From NCBI GenBank assembly GCA_948467545.1, contig CAOKER010000003.1, positions 39,500 to 103,499 of the forward strand: a stretch of 64,000 nucleotides of DNA, written 5' to 3'. Below are positions 1-8,697 of this stretch, piece after piece. A program made the translations under genes and the position numbers. Every line of letters begins with the position of its first letter. Position 1 is the first letter of the stretch. The notes under the pieces are model-generated. The model was not told the origin of the DNA, did no database searches, and saw nothing but the letters and a program-made list of their open reading frames with translations. Source of the stretch: an uncultured Eubacteriales bacterium. GTDB lineage: Bacteria; Bacillota; Clostridia; Oscillospirales; CAG-272.

Positions 1-1
1 G

Positions 2-307
2 GCGGTGCTCAATATTTCGGAACAGTCGCGCCGTATGGACGATATGATGAAAATATATCGTGTAAACGGAGGAACCGATGCCGGATTTGGCTCGATGCCG
101 GTAGATACGACGTTGATTCTCAACTCAAACAGCAGTTTGGTTAAAAAGCTTGGTGAAAAGTCGGTATCGGACGGCGCTGATAAAGCGGAGCCTATAGCAA
201 AGCAGATTTACACGCTTGCTCTTCTTGCTCAGAGGCAGCTTTCCGCCGATGAGCTTCAAGGCTTTCTTTATGACAGCTTTTCAATTCTTGAAAATAATTT
301 GGACTGA
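2..307 (+). CDS. htpG: Molecular chaperone HtpG (Hsp90), C-terminal fragment
   Basis: This is the 3' end of a gene that enters from the left edge; about 101 codons are visible and the reading frame is open back to base 2. The fragment matches the C-terminal dimerisation domain of bacterial Hsp90: a segment reading RRMDDMMKIY, then TLILNSNSSLV, then a helix with QIYTLALLAQ and a final helix DELQGFLYDSFSILEN. HtpG is a cytosolic ATP-dependent chaperone, but its ATPase and middle domains lie outside the window. The gene is followed by about 280 bases without a gene that hold a 17-bp tandem repeat. I am fairly sure of the family from the C-terminal signature alone. Confidence 0.8.
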   Translation, partial: AVLNISEQSRRMDDMMKIYRVNGGTDAGFGSMPVDTTLILNSNSSLVKKLGEKSVSDGADKAEPIAKQIYTLALLAQRQLSADELQGFLYDSFSILENNLD

Positions 308-399
308 AGAGGTAAATTATAACCAAAATTCATCGTGTTCCGCGGACAGGACAAACGAATTTCTGCGTTTGAGGCCAATCGTCAAATGATACGCTCGGT

Positions 400-452
400 A
401 AAAGGAGCTCTATCGTAAAAAGAGCTCTGTCGTAAAAAGAGCTCCGTCGTAA
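400..452. repeat. 17-bp tandem repeat, 3 copies
   Basis: Three head-to-tail units centred on GAGCTC at 405, 422 and 439 (exact 17-bp period, unit close to AAAAGAGCTCTGTCGTA). It lies in the spacer between htpG and the next gene. It belongs to the set of private intergenic tandem repeats seen across this window. Confidence 0.85.
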
Positions 453-589
453 ACGATGCCATATGCGGCAGCTGTTGTTTTTGCCGTATGTTATCTGCCG
501 CGGCAGCCGTTTAAGCTCTGATTTCTGAGACAAACACGAAGATTTTCAGTTGTTTTTAAATTTAGTAATCTACAGAGAGAAAGGCGGGA

Positions 590-1702
590 ATGTCAGAGAT
601 GGGAATTTATTCTACAAACTGCCCGGACGGACATATTCCCGCCTTGATTTGCGCGGAAAACATTGCCGAGCTTTGCGAAAAACAGAGCTCGGTTGAAGTA
701 CGCCTGCGCGCGCATATTCGCGAGCTTGCGGAGGCGCTTATAAACATGGCCGAGTTTTCGCAAAAAGAGCATGTTTTCCGGCAGGCTTTGGAAAACCGTT
801 ATATTTTATCTCAGGCGAACGGTAAATACGAAAATATTGATGTCAGAACCGAGCTTTTGAGGAAATCATCGTTTACCGCTGACGAGATGAGAAGTTTATA
901 TCATAAGTTCTGTCCGTTCAGCGGAAACAAAAGTTATGCCGAAGGTAAAGAACTGTTCCCTTCGATTCTGTCCGAGTCTCGGTTTGACGATGTTCTTTTA
1001 CGTGCGGAATTATGTTTGAATCTTTGTTTTATGACAGAACGGCAAACGCTTGAAAAAATGACTCCTCAGGGAATGCTCGGCGCTGTGATTTCTCCTGCGG
1101 AAGGTCTGTCGGTATCATACCTGCAAAATTTATACTCCGATGCTGCGTTTGAAAAACTTGCTCCGCTTCTGTGCGGAACAGACAATCCGGACAGCTTTCC
1201 GGAGAAAATTCTTTGTGATGATCTTCAGTCGGTCTGCGATTACGTTGAAAGCGGAAGAAGCTCTTATTGTATTCTTCCTGTCGAGAACCTTTCGGACGGC
1301 AGACTCGGAGGAGTCAGAAAACTGCTTTTAAACTATGACTTGAAAATGGCGCATACGATAGCTTTAAAACAAAGCGGGCTCGTGTTTGGTTTACTGCGTA
1401 AAAATCTGGGAATAATAAATTCTGCGGAGTCGGGACCTCTATACTATGAGTTTACGCTTCACGGCGGTGAAAAGCCGAAACTCGGCGAAATCTTCCATGC
1501 TGCGGAATATCTCGGTCATAAAGTACACAGAATGGAATCTCTTCCGCTGTCCTACTCGGATACGGAATATTTATATGATGTCATCCTGACTTGTCGGGAG
1601 GGGGAAGAACATCTGCTGGCGTTAATTCTGTATTTGATTTTGGAAGCTCCGGGTTTTTCCGCAGTAGGAATTTACCGTCATTCGGAGATTAATGATTCAT
1701 AG
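590..1702 (+). CDS. Prephenate dehydratase/ACT-like protein, probably not catalytic
   Basis: This 370-residue protein was not recognised by a clear active-enzyme signature, but it carries the outline of a P-protein. Residues about 165-260 read like the prephenate dehydratase substrate fold: SPAEGLSVSYLQNLY corresponds to the GxEGAYSH start, and ESGRSSYCILPVENLSDG corresponds to the conserved ADYGVLPIENSSAG stretch. Residues about 285-365 look like an ACT domain, including RMESLPL where the family has the ESRP motif. The catalytic Thr-Arg-Phe motif expected before the ACT domain is not visible. Residues 1-160 are helical and unassigned. An aromatic amino-acid-sensing regulator or a decayed PheA are both possible. 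The start is supported by the upstream GAAAGGCGGG. Confidence 0.5.
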   Translation: MSEMGIYSTNCPDGHIPALICAENIAELCEKQSSVEVRLRAHIRELAEALINMAEFSQKEHVFRQALENRYILSQANGKYENIDVRTELLRKSSFTADEMRSLYHKFCPFSGNKSYAEGKELFPSILSESRFDDVLLRAELCLNLCFMTERQTLEKMTPQGMLGAVISPAEGLSVSYLQNLYSDAAFEKLAPLLCGTDNPDSFPEKILCDDLQSVCDYVESGRSSYCILPVENLSDGRLGGVRKLLLNYDLKMAHTIALKQSGLVFGLLRKNLGIINSAESGPLYYEFTLHGGEKPKLGEIFHAAEYLGHKVHRMESLPLSYSDTEYLYDVILTCREGEEHLLALILYLILEAPGFSAVGIYRHSEINDS

Positions 1703-1778
1703 ACTTACTGATATATGTAAATATATATAAATATGTAAAAACATATAATGAATTATAACTCAGTTTGAAATATACTTT

Positions 1779-1905
1779 GACTATAACTTTGGCGGGAGAT
1801 TCCCCCGTCTGCGGGACTGCGGGGGAGTGTCGTCATTCAGCGGAGTACGTTTTCCCGCTGAGTGAACAGCTGCGTTGCACTTGCCGCATTCTATGGCGGG
1901 AAGCG
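1779..1905. repeat. REP/MITE-like palindromic element, type B
   Basis: GC-rich nested hairpins (GGCGGGAGATTCCCCCGTC, CCCGCTGAGTGAACAGCTG) follow a TATAACT left end. The right part CAGCTGCGTTGCACTT is nearly repeated at 10190-10203 (CAGCTGCGCCGCACTT). It sits between the PheA-like gene and pgcA. Confidence 0.5.
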
Positions 1906-1946
1906 TCTCTTATTTAACTTTATAAAGAAAGGTTTGGTAATAATTA

Positions 1947-3722
1947 ATGGCTTCAAATCCGCGGCAAATATATAAGGAAAGATTCTTAAGATGGCTTGAT
2001 TCGGATAAGCTTAATGAAAAAGAAAAATCTGAACTGAGGAGTATAGAATCGGATGATGAGGAAATAAAGGAACGGTTCAGTGATTATCTTAGCTTTGGTA
2101 CGGCAGGGCTTCGCGGTGTTATGGCGATGGGCACGCATAATATGAATATTTATACTGTCTGCCATGCAACACAGGGATTTGCCGACTATCTTAATGCCGG
2201 CGGTATCGCCGACGCCGCAAGCAGAGGCATAGTTATAGCATACGACAGCCGAATCAATTCAAAGGAGTTTGCTCAGGCGGCCGCCGCGGTTATGGCAAAC
2301 AACGGAATAAAGGTATATTTGTTCGACGATATACGTCCTACGCCCGAGCTCTCATATGCGATACGAACTCTCGGCGCTGCGGCGGGGATAAACATTACTG
2401 CGTCGCACAATCCGAAGCAGTATAACGGATATAAGGCGTACAGCGAGGACGGAGCACAGCTTTCTCCGGAGCAGGCGGACGCGGTTTCCAAAAAAATTAT
2501 GGAGGCGGACATTTTCGATGACGTCAAATTAAATGACGGAGACTTTGAAGCCGCAATTGAAAGCGGAAAAATCAACATTATCGGTTGTAGCATTGACGAG
2601 GGTTTTCTGTCCTGCGTAATGAGTCAGCCGATTTGTCCCGAAATCGTGTCGAAAGCGGCCGATAAGCTTGTGATTGTGTATACGCCTTTGTATGGCACAG
2701 GATATAGGCTTGTTCCGGAGGCTATGAAACGTCTCGGAATCAAACATATTTATACGGTCGACGAACAGATGACGCCGAACGGAAATTTTCCTTCGACGCC
2801 TTTCCCAAATCCGGAGCTTCCTCAGGTTTTTGAGCTTGCCGTTAAACTTGCGAATGAAAAGGGCGCAGATATTATTATAGCCAACGATCCCGACGCCGAC
2901 CGCACCGGAGTTATGATACGCAGCGACAAGGGAGAATTTATTACTCTGACAGGAAATCAAATCGGAGCAATGCTTCTCGATTATATAATCAGAGCCGAGA
3001 AGGAATTCGGAAAGCTTTCAAATGAGGCTTTTGCAGTGAAAACGATTGTCACGACGGACATTGTAACAAAAATATGCAAGGTTCACGGAGTCAAGCTTTA
3101 CGATGTTCTGACAGGATTTAAATTTATAGGAAAGGTGGTATCCGACCGCGAAGCAGAGCTCGGACGTCCTGTTGACAAGGATTATCTGCTTGGATTTGAA
3201 GAATCAAACGGATACAACCGCGGGACATATGTACGTGATAAAGATGCTGTTTGCGCTACGGTAATGCTCTGTGAAATGGCCGCCTATTATCAGGCTCACG
3301 GTAAATCGGTTTACGAAGGACTGTGCGATATGTATTCTCGATATGGACTGTATAAAGAACACACGGAGAATATTTATATGGAAGGAATCGACGGTGCAGA
3401 GAGAATGAAAAACCTGATGAGCAGATTGCGCAGCTGTCCACCGGAGAAAATCGGAGAAGAAAAAATCCGCTTTATCGGGGATTATCTTGATGAAACGATT
3501 ACCGATACTGAAACCGGCGGTAAGAGCGGTACGAATCTGCCGAAATCCGACGTGCTTGTTTATGAAACGGAAAGCGGAAATAAGGTTATAGTGCGGCCGT
3601 CAGGAACCGAACCCAAAATAAAAATCTATTATCTGCTTCACAGCGATTCAAATAACGAGTCGGAGCTTGAGAATACACTTGAAATATATATGGGCACTGT
3701 TAAGAAGCTCCTGCAGGTATAA
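1947..3722 (+). CDS. pgcA: Phosphoglucomutase / phosphomannomutase family, PgcA type
   Basis: A cytosolic alpha-D-phosphohexomutase of 591 residues that interconverts glucose 1-phosphate and glucose 6-phosphate through a phosphoserine. The phosphoserine loop TASHNPKQYNGYKAY, the metal-binding loop NDPDADRTGV, the sugar-specificity loop GFEESNGY and the C-terminal phosphate-binding loop RPSGTEPKIKIYY are all visible in the expected order. Length fits the long Bacillota PgcA type (about 580 residues). The start is preceded by GAAAGG. It stands as a single gene, followed by a tandem repeat and a bidirectional terminator. In Bacillota this enzyme feeds UDP-glucose for envelope glycolipids and teichoic acids; that role is inferred here. 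Confidence 0.93.
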   Translation: MASNPRQIYKERFLRWLDSDKLNEKEKSELRSIESDDEEIKERFSDYLSFGTAGLRGVMAMGTHNMNIYTVCHATQGFADYLNAGGIADAASRGIVIAYDSRINSKEFAQAAAAVMANNGIKVYLFDDIRPTPELSYAIRTLGAAAGINITASHNPKQYNGYKAYSEDGAQLSPEQADAVSKKIMEADIFDDVKLNDGDFEAAIESGKINIIGCSIDEGFLSCVMSQPICPEIVSKAADKLVIVYTPLYGTGYRLVPEAMKRLGIKHIYTVDEQMTPNGNFPSTPFPNPELPQVFELAVKLANEKGADIIIANDPDADRTGVMIRSDKGEFITLTGNQIGAMLLDYIIRAEKEFGKLSNEAFAVKTIVTTDIVTKICKVHGVKLYDVLTGFKFIGKVVSDREAELGRPVDKDYLLGFEESNGYNRGTYVRDKDAVCATVMLCEMAAYYQAHGKSVYEGLCDMYSRYGLYKEHTENIYMEGIDGAERMKNLMSRLRSCPPEKIGEEKIRFIGDYLDETITDTETGGKSGTNLPKSDVLVYETESGNKVIVRPSGTEPKIKIYYLLHSDSNNESELENTLEIYMGTVKKLLQV

Positions 3723-3742
3723 AATAAATATAATTTAAATCG

Positions 3743-3860
3743 TGATGTCGATATACCGAGGTGTCGGATGCCGAGATGTTGATGTGTCGAGATGTCGGGA
3801 TGCCGTGATGTCGGATGCCAAAATGTCGATATGCCCAAATGTCAAGATGCCGAGATGCTC
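3743..3860. repeat. Degenerate 15-16 bp tandem repeat
   Basis: About seven diverged copies of a unit close to GATGTCGGGATGCCGA follow the pgcA stop. The repeat opens false reading frames on both strands. It directly abuts the palindromic element at 3884. Confidence 0.8.
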
Positions 3861-3883
3861 TGTCTTATGGCGGAGGGCTGTCC

Positions 3884-3947
3884 GGCTTTTTCAGCGGCGA
3901 ATTGCTCCGCCGCTGCGCGCCTTGTGACGGCAATTTGCGCATTATCG
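3884..3947 (+). repeat. REP/MITE-like element, right-hand part
   Basis: The hairpin AGCGGCGAATTGCTCCGCCGCT is followed by the family tail TGTGACGGCAATTTGCGCATTAT. The left end seen in full copies (ATAACT...) is absent or replaced by the tandem repeat. Confidence 0.6.
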
Positions 3948-3970
3948 AAACAGAATATTATTAATTAAAG

Positions 3971-3998
3971 AAAGCCCCGCAAGGGGCTTTTAGTTTTT
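3971..3998. terminator. Rho-independent terminator, bidirectional
   Basis: An 8-bp stem AAAGCCCC/GGGGCTTT with a 4-base loop is followed by a T-rich run (TAGTTTTT). It serves pgcA on the plus strand and overlaps the stop codon of the convergent amidotransferase gene. Confidence 0.8.
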
Positions 3999-4685
3999 AT
4001 TTATATTTAATGTATGATAAATTTTAACCGTTTCCGCAAATCTTTCTATAATTCGTATGGAAATTTTATTATGTATGTCGAGCTCAGGATGCCATTGCAC
4101 GCCCACACAAAATGAGCCGTCTGCAGCTTCTGCGGCCTCAGCTGTACCGTTTTCATCTGCGGCTGATATTATTCCGCACGGAGGAAGAGAAGCGATAAAC
4201 TGATGGTGATAGCTGTTGACTTCCGCTCTTCCGTCGGTAATACGGTATAGTTCGGTATTTTTTGCGGCGAATATCGTATGAGTTGATTCGCTGTGTCCCT
4301 CTATATTCCTGCCAAGACGGCCTCCCAATCCTACGGCAATCAGCTGTGCTCCCCGACAAATACCGAGAATCGGTATTTCTTGTCTTCTTGCTTCGGCAAA
4401 CAGTTTAAGCTCAAATAAATCTCTCTGTCTGTCAATGCCGTTACATTCGTCCGTTCCGTCTTCTCCGTAGAAACACGGCAGAATGTCGCCTCCGCCGCTG
4501 AAAAGAATTCCGTCTGATATACCGCACACTTTTTTTATATACTCGTCGTCTGAGCACATGTCATACATTATCGGACAAAGGCCTGCACTGCGAATCCAAT
4601 CGGCCGCTTTGATTCTCATGCGGTAATTTTTATCGTCTTCATCCCGTCCCGGAGTTATTCCGATTATATGATCGGAAAAATGCAT
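3990..4685 (-). CDS. Class I glutamine amidotransferase, peptidase C26 family (PuuD-like)
   Basis: A 231-residue cytosolic protein of the gamma-glutamyl hydrolase (C26) type. The nucleophile sits in GICRGAQ (Cys110), and the catalytic His/Glu pair is in VQWHPELD (His199, Glu201). FSGGGDILP is the typical oxyanion-loop region. Family members such as PuuD hydrolyse gamma-glutamyl-GABA and related gamma-glutamyl amides, but the substrate here cannot be told from sequence. The gene is convergent with pgcA and shares its terminator. It has no operon partner, so no pathway can be inferred from context. Start choice: ATG preceded by the GGAGGATAT region. Confidence 0.85.
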   Translation of the reverse strand: MHFSDHIIGITPGRDEDDKNYRMRIKAADWIRSAGLCPIMYDMCSDDEYIKKVCGISDGILFSGGGDILPCFYGEDGTDECNGIDRQRDLFELKLFAEARRQEIPILGICRGAQLIAVGLGGRLGRNIEGHSESTHTIFAAKNTELYRITDGRAEVNSYHHQFIASLPPCGIISAADENGTAEAAEAADGSFCVGVQWHPELDIHNKISIRIIERFAETVKIYHTLNINKN

Positions 4686-4701
4686 AAGATATATCCTCCC
4701 G

Positions 4702-4832
4702 TATAATTAAAAGCGGTATGTCTTTCGCCTATGAGGAGGCGGATTTCGGCACCGACACCGCCGTGATTTTTTCGGCGGCGGTACGGTTACAGCCCGCAGC
4801 AATACCTCATGACGGTGATTTTCGCCTTATTT
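4702..4832 (+). repeat. REP/MITE-like palindromic element
   Basis: The left end TATAATTAAAAGCGG resembles the family end TATAACTGAAAGCAA. Central hairpins CACCGCCGTG...CGGCGGCGGT follow, then the right tail CATGACGGTGATTTTCGCCTTAT. Length is about 130 bp. It lies between the amidotransferase gene and spoIIIAH. Confidence 0.6.
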
Positions 4833-4881
4833 TAGTATATGAAAAATATTTATATTTGTTAATGCTGATTTTTTTTAAGAG

Positions 4882-4910
4882 GAATATTCGATAAAGCCGA
4901 CGCATATAGA
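4882..4910 (+). promoter_or_regulatory. Candidate sigma-E (sporulation) promoter for spoIIIAH
   Basis: GAATATT (-35-like, 4882-4888), a 14-base spacer, then CATATAGA (-10-like, 4903-4910). This resembles the Bacillus/Clostridium SigE pattern (ATATT-N14-CATACAAT), with five of eight -10 bases matching. SigE control of spoIIIA genes is established in Bacillus; here it is an inference. The leader to the ATG would be about 210 nt. Confidence 0.4.
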
Positions 4911-4918
4911 TTTAACAT

Positions 4919-5090
4919 ATAACTGAAAGCAAGAGACTGCCGTCCTTCAGGCGGCGGCTTGCCGAGGAGCCTAACCGAAAAGGTGTACGGCTGTCGAGGA
5001 AGGCGGTTTCCACTAACTTTTTACGGCGGTGGTACTAATTCACCATCGGAACGTCTTACAAAGAGTTCTGCCTATATCGAAAACTCGATT
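4919..5090 (+). other. Structured GC-rich leader upstream of spoIIIAH
   Basis: This gene-free stretch starts with ATAACTGAAAGCAA, a 14-mer identical to 59862-59875, the left end of another palindromic element. It then holds several hairpin-forming blocks (GCCGTCCTTCAGGCGGCGGC; GGCGGTGGTACTAATTCACC). It is probably a diverged element copy that now forms the 5' leader of the spoIIIAH transcript. I see no known riboswitch signature. Confidence 0.35.
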
Positions 5091-5125
5091 ATTCTATATA
5101 ATCAGGAAAGGATGCATGATTTGTT

Positions 5126-6064
5126 ATGACCATCATAAAAGCAAGCGGAGAAAAAGAAGAAAAGAAAACTTCGGGAAGTCAAATTACAAATATACCGGCG
5201 GATGAAATCAGTCAGCTTTCACTTAAGACTTCCCCTATAGGGCAAAACGGGAAAAGTATCGAAAAGATTATGCCTTTGATTGATAAAAAAACAGTGAGCG
5301 AGGGGAAGAAAAAAAGTACAGGTCCTGAATTTTCCGAATTCAGTTATAAACCCAAAGAGAAAATTTCGGTTCGTAAAACCGAACAGCTTACAAAAACAGC
5401 GAATGCCGGTGATACAGAAAATAAACAGGATGATGAAGCAATTATCGACAGCTGGAAAAACAAACTGAATATAGCTTCATTACGCAAGATTCCTGAAAAG
5501 ATACATTTTCGTAAGAAAAACGCAATTGTTATCGGCGCCCTGGCGTTGATTTGCGGTGCCCTTGTTTTAAACCATACGCTTACGGGAGATAACCGCAGCT
5601 ATACCGATTATACAGGTGCATCGGGAGATCCTTCCGTTGATACAGGATCAGCCAATGTCAGCGCGGATAACAATGATGATAATTCTGCAGAAAATGTAAA
5701 TGTTACCGGAGCGGAATATTTCTCAACGGCAGCGGTAAACAGAAGGCGGGCAAGAGATGAGTCGCTTGAGGTTTTGCAGCTTGTCATAGACAGTGAAGAC
5801 GCGCTTCAGGAAAGCAAGGACAGCGCGCTGCAAAGTATGTCAAAAATCGCATCGCAAATCGAGCAGGAATCGAATATTGAATCTTTGATTAAGGCTAAAG
5901 GATTTGAGGACTGTATCGCGGTAGTGGGAGACGGAGGAGCGACAGTTATTGTTGCAAGCGACGGTCTTCTTGCCGGCGAGGTTGCTCAAATTACGGAAAT
6001 TATCTGTGAACAGACGTCGCTTCCGGCGTCCGGCGTTAAAATTGTTGAAAAAACTCCCGGTTGA
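5126..6064 (+). CDS. spoIIIAH: SpoIIIAH-like stage III sporulation protein
   Basis: SpoIIIAH is the mother-cell protein that spans the intermembrane space and meets SpoIIQ, forming the channel that keeps the forespore active. In this 312-residue version, residues about 130-150 form a single membrane helix (NAIVIGALALICGALVLNHT). Residues about 195-310 match the YscJ-like extracellular domain: ARDESLEVLQLVIDSE, KIASQIEQESNIESLIKAKG, then DCIAVVGDGGATVIV. The N-terminal 130 residues are a long, charged, probably disordered cytoplasmic extension not typical of the short Bacillus form. No other spoIIIA gene is adjacent, so it stands apart from the usual operon. It is the main evidence that the organism sporulates. 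Confidence 0.85.
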   Translation: MTIIKASGEKEEKKTSGSQITNIPADEISQLSLKTSPIGQNGKSIEKIMPLIDKKTVSEGKKKSTGPEFSEFSYKPKEKISVRKTEQLTKTANAGDTENKQDDEAIIDSWKNKLNIASLRKIPEKIHFRKKNAIVIGALALICGALVLNHTLTGDNRSYTDYTGASGDPSVDTGSANVSADNNDDNSAENVNVTGAEYFSTAAVNRRRARDESLEVLQLVIDSEDALQESKDSALQSMSKIASQIEQESNIESLIKAKGFEDCIAVVGDGGATVIVASDGLLAGEVAQITEIICEQTSLPASGVKIVEKTPG

Positions 6065-6154
6065 TTTTCTTTAAGCTTGGATACCGCGATTTGTGGCTTT
6101 TGAGCGGTTGACAAAACCGAGAGATAAGCTTATAATTAAACTGTAAAACAGTTC

Positions 6155-6187
6155 TGCCGCAGTGTTGGCCGACACTGCGGCATTTTC
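6155..6187 (+). terminator. Rho-independent terminator after spoIIIAH
   Basis: An 11-bp perfect stem TGCCGCAGTGT/ACACTGCGGCA with a 6-base loop is followed by TTTTC. It lies 90 bases after the spoIIIAH stop. Confidence 0.85.
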
Positions 6188-6204
6188 ATTCAATAAAAGG
6201 ATAA

Positions 6205-6285
6205 AAACGTAAGCGGGCGCTCCGCCTTTTTTAGGCGGCTTCGCAATCCGTGCGATGAATGACGACAGAGCTTTGCGTCTTATTG
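6205..6285 (+). repeat. REP/MITE-like element upstream of recG
   Basis: The hairpin GGGCGCTCCGCCTTTTTTAGGCGG is followed by a tail AATGACGACAGAGCTTTGCGTCTTAT related to the family end. It creates a false N-terminal extension of the recG reading frame. Confidence 0.5.
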
Positions 6286-6380
6286 AATTGTATTTATTGG
6301 GTTACATCTTTGTTCAGATTCGGACAGTATCGCTTTATTTTTACGAAAGGAAGCCTATACAAGGGTGTTGGTATAAATTT

Positions 6381-8579
6381 ATGGTTTCTCGGTCTGATAC
6401 GCCGATAAGATATGTACCGGGCATAGGAGCAGTCAGAGCCGGGGCGCTTGAGAAGCTGGGAATTACCACTGTCCGCGAACTGCTCTACCATTTTCCGCGC
6501 GGATACCAAAATCGAGCGAATATTCTAAAACTTTCCGAATGTCCCGATGGAACAGTCGGAGCATTCAGACTAACGGTTGCCACAGCTCCGAGAACTGCCA
6601 AAATATCGGGTAATCGGACTGTGACGAAGTTTACGGCTTTTGACGAGAGCGGAACTTGTACAATAGTATTTTTTAATCAGCCGTACGTAAAAGACATTTT
6701 TGAGGTTGGAGCAGAATTTCGGTTTTGGGGTAAGCTCAGTTATGTTTCAAAAAGACCGGAGCTTACATCGCCGATGTTCGAGCCGTATGTTCCCGGAATA
6801 CAGCTGCCGAATTTTGTACCGATTTATCCGCTGACAGCAGGTATCTCTCAAAAAATGATGGCGTCTTTTATGCGGTCCGCAATCAGAGGAAATTATTTAT
6901 CACCGGCAGACGATATTATTCCGGAACAAATCCAAAAAAAATATGATTTATTTCCGCTCTGTGAGGCTGTAAAGGCGGTACATTTTCCTGAAACTTCCGA
7001 GGATACGGCTGCCGCGCTCAGACGTTTTTCATTTGAACGTATATATATATTTCTGCTCGGCTCCGGACTGTCAAAAGAATACATTGACAATCGTATTTCG
7101 CTTCCCATGAATAAAGTTGATTATAAACCGTTTTTTGACTGCATAGAATTTGAGCTTACCGGTGCGCAGAAACAGGCGATTTCGGAGATAGAAAATGATA
7201 TGTGCGGAGTTGACAAGCCGCCGATGAGCCGTATTCTCACCGGGGATGTCGGAAGCGGAAAAACGATTTGCGCTGCGGCTGCGATTTACACCGCCGTAAA
7301 AAATAATATGCAGGCGGCGCTTATGGCGCCGACCGAGATACTTGCAAGACAGCACTATGACGAGCTGAGTTCACTTTTTGAAAAAGTCGGAATAAAAACC
7401 GCGCTTCTTACAGGATCGGTCAGAAAATCAGAGCGCGATAAAATTAACGGGAAACTTATAAACGGGACAATAGACCTTGTAATCGGCACACATGCTCTCA
7501 TTTCTCCTGATATAAGCTTTAAAAATCTTGGACTTGTGATTACAGATGAACAGCATCGTTTTGGAGTTATGCAGCGTACAGCGCTTGCGGAAAAAAGTGA
7601 TATAAAAATAATGAATAACTCGGCGTTTCAGGAGAAAAGGGAGGTTTCCGCACATATTTTGGTTATGAGCGCAACACCTATTCCGAGAACTCTCGCCTTT
7701 GCTTTATACGGAGATCTTGAAATATCTTCGCTGGACGAGCTTCCTCCCGGACGGCAAAAGATAGATACTTTTGCCGTGGACAGCAGCTATCTTCCAAGAG
7801 TATATAATTTCATCAGAAAGAATATAGATGAAGGTTATCAGGCTTATATAGTATGTCCGTCTATAGAAAATGAAGCGGACAGCGATTGTGAATTTGAACC
7901 TGAGGAGTTTGCACCGTTAAGTATTTTCGATATTGAAAAAGCGGAAATCAACAAAAATACAAAGCTTAAAAGCGTTACCGATACTTACGAGCTTTTGTCA
8001 AAAGAGATATTTCCCGATATAAAAATAGGTATGCTCCACGGAAAAATGAATTCCAAAGAAAAGGAATCGGTTATGTCCGATTTTTCTTCCGGAAAAACAA
8101 AAATTCTTATATCAACTACGGTTATAGAAGTTGGGATAAACGTTCCGAATGCGTCCCTGATGATAATTGAAAATGCCGAACGTTTCGGGCTTGCACAGCT
8201 GCATCAGCTTAGAGGAAGAGTGGGACGCGGCAGAATTAAATCTTTTTGTATTCTGATTTCGGACAGCAAATCCGATGGAGCAAGAAAAAGGATGGAAATA
8301 ATGAAGAATACAAATAACGGATATGAAATTGCTCAAAGAGACCTTGAAATTCGCGGTCCCGGTGATTTTTTTCCGCATGCCTCCGGTTTTGCCCGACAGC
8401 ACGGGAGCTTTGATTCGGATTTGCTTACAGGCTTTTCCGATGCCGATTTGCTAAAATCCGCGTCGGACGCTGCAAGACAGACGCTTCTGTCCGATCCTAA
8501 GATTGAGCTGCCTCAAAATCTTCCGGCGTACAGGGAAGTGTTAAAGCTGTTCAATACAGAAGTTAATACGATTCATTGA
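6381..8579 (+). CDS. recG: ATP-dependent DNA helicase RecG
   Basis: RecG remodels stalled replication forks and Holliday junctions in the cytosol. The N-terminal wedge region starts at MVSRSDTPIRYVPGIGAVRAG, followed by the OB-fold, then SF2 helicase motifs: Walker A GDVGSGKT, DEQH box in TDEQHRFGVMQ, motif III MSATPIPRTLA, and motif VI QLRGRVGRG, ending in the RecG C-terminal GPGDFF region. I place the start at the ATG at 6381 rather than at the upstream in-frame ATG at 6255, because the first 42 codons are read out of a repeat element and family homology begins at 6381. The resulting 732 residues slightly exceed the usual 680-700 because of an acidic insert near EADSDCEFEPEEF. Confidence 0.95.
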   Translation: MVSRSDTPIRYVPGIGAVRAGALEKLGITTVRELLYHFPRGYQNRANILKLSECPDGTVGAFRLTVATAPRTAKISGNRTVTKFTAFDESGTCTIVFFNQPYVKDIFEVGAEFRFWGKLSYVSKRPELTSPMFEPYVPGIQLPNFVPIYPLTAGISQKMMASFMRSAIRGNYLSPADDIIPEQIQKKYDLFPLCEAVKAVHFPETSEDTAAALRRFSFERIYIFLLGSGLSKEYIDNRISLPMNKVDYKPFFDCIEFELTGAQKQAISEIENDMCGVDKPPMSRILTGDVGSGKTICAAAAIYTAVKNNMQAALMAPTEILARQHYDELSSLFEKVGIKTALLTGSVRKSERDKINGKLINGTIDLVIGTHALISPDISFKNLGLVITDEQHRFGVMQRTALAEKSDIKIMNNSAFQEKREVSAHILVMSATPIPRTLAFALYGDLEISSLDELPPGRQKIDTFAVDSSYLPRVYNFIRKNIDEGYQAYIVCPSIENEADSDCEFEPEEFAPLSIFDIEKAEINKNTKLKSVTDTYELLSKEIFPDIKIGMLHGKMNSKEKESVMSDFSSGKTKILISTTVIEVGINVPNASLMIIENAERFGLAQLHQLRGRVGRGRIKSFCILISDSKSDGARKRMEIMKNTNNGYEIAQRDLEIRGPGDFFPHASGFARQHGSFDSDLLTGFSDADLLKSASDAARQTLLSDPKIELPQNLPAYREVLKLFNTEVNTIH

Positions 8580-8609
8580 ATAAAATTTTATGCGGCTTAT
8601 GACAGGCAG

Positions 8610-8650
8610 CGCTTCATATTGAATAAAATATTGAATAAAATATTGAATTA
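8610..8650. repeat. 12-bp tandem repeat, 3 copies
   Basis: ATATTGAATAAA is repeated three times, just after the recG stop and immediately before its terminator. Confidence 0.75.
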
Positions 8651-8653
8651 AAT

Positions 8654-8697
8654 AAAGATGTCACCCGATTGGGAGAGGCGGGTGACATCTTTATTTT
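8654..8697 (+). terminator. Rho-independent terminator after recG
   Basis: A 14-bp stem AAAGATGTCACCCG/CGGGTGACATCTTT is followed by ATTTT. The near-perfect symmetry would let it also stop the convergent lipoprotein transcript. Confidence 0.88.

Noticed and set aside
3742..3927. ORFs on both strands after pgcA
   Set aside because: Low-complexity translations of the 15-16 bp repeat; no ribosome site.
6255..6380. N-terminal extension of recG
   Set aside because: It is read from the palindromic element; RecG homology starts at the ATG at 6381.
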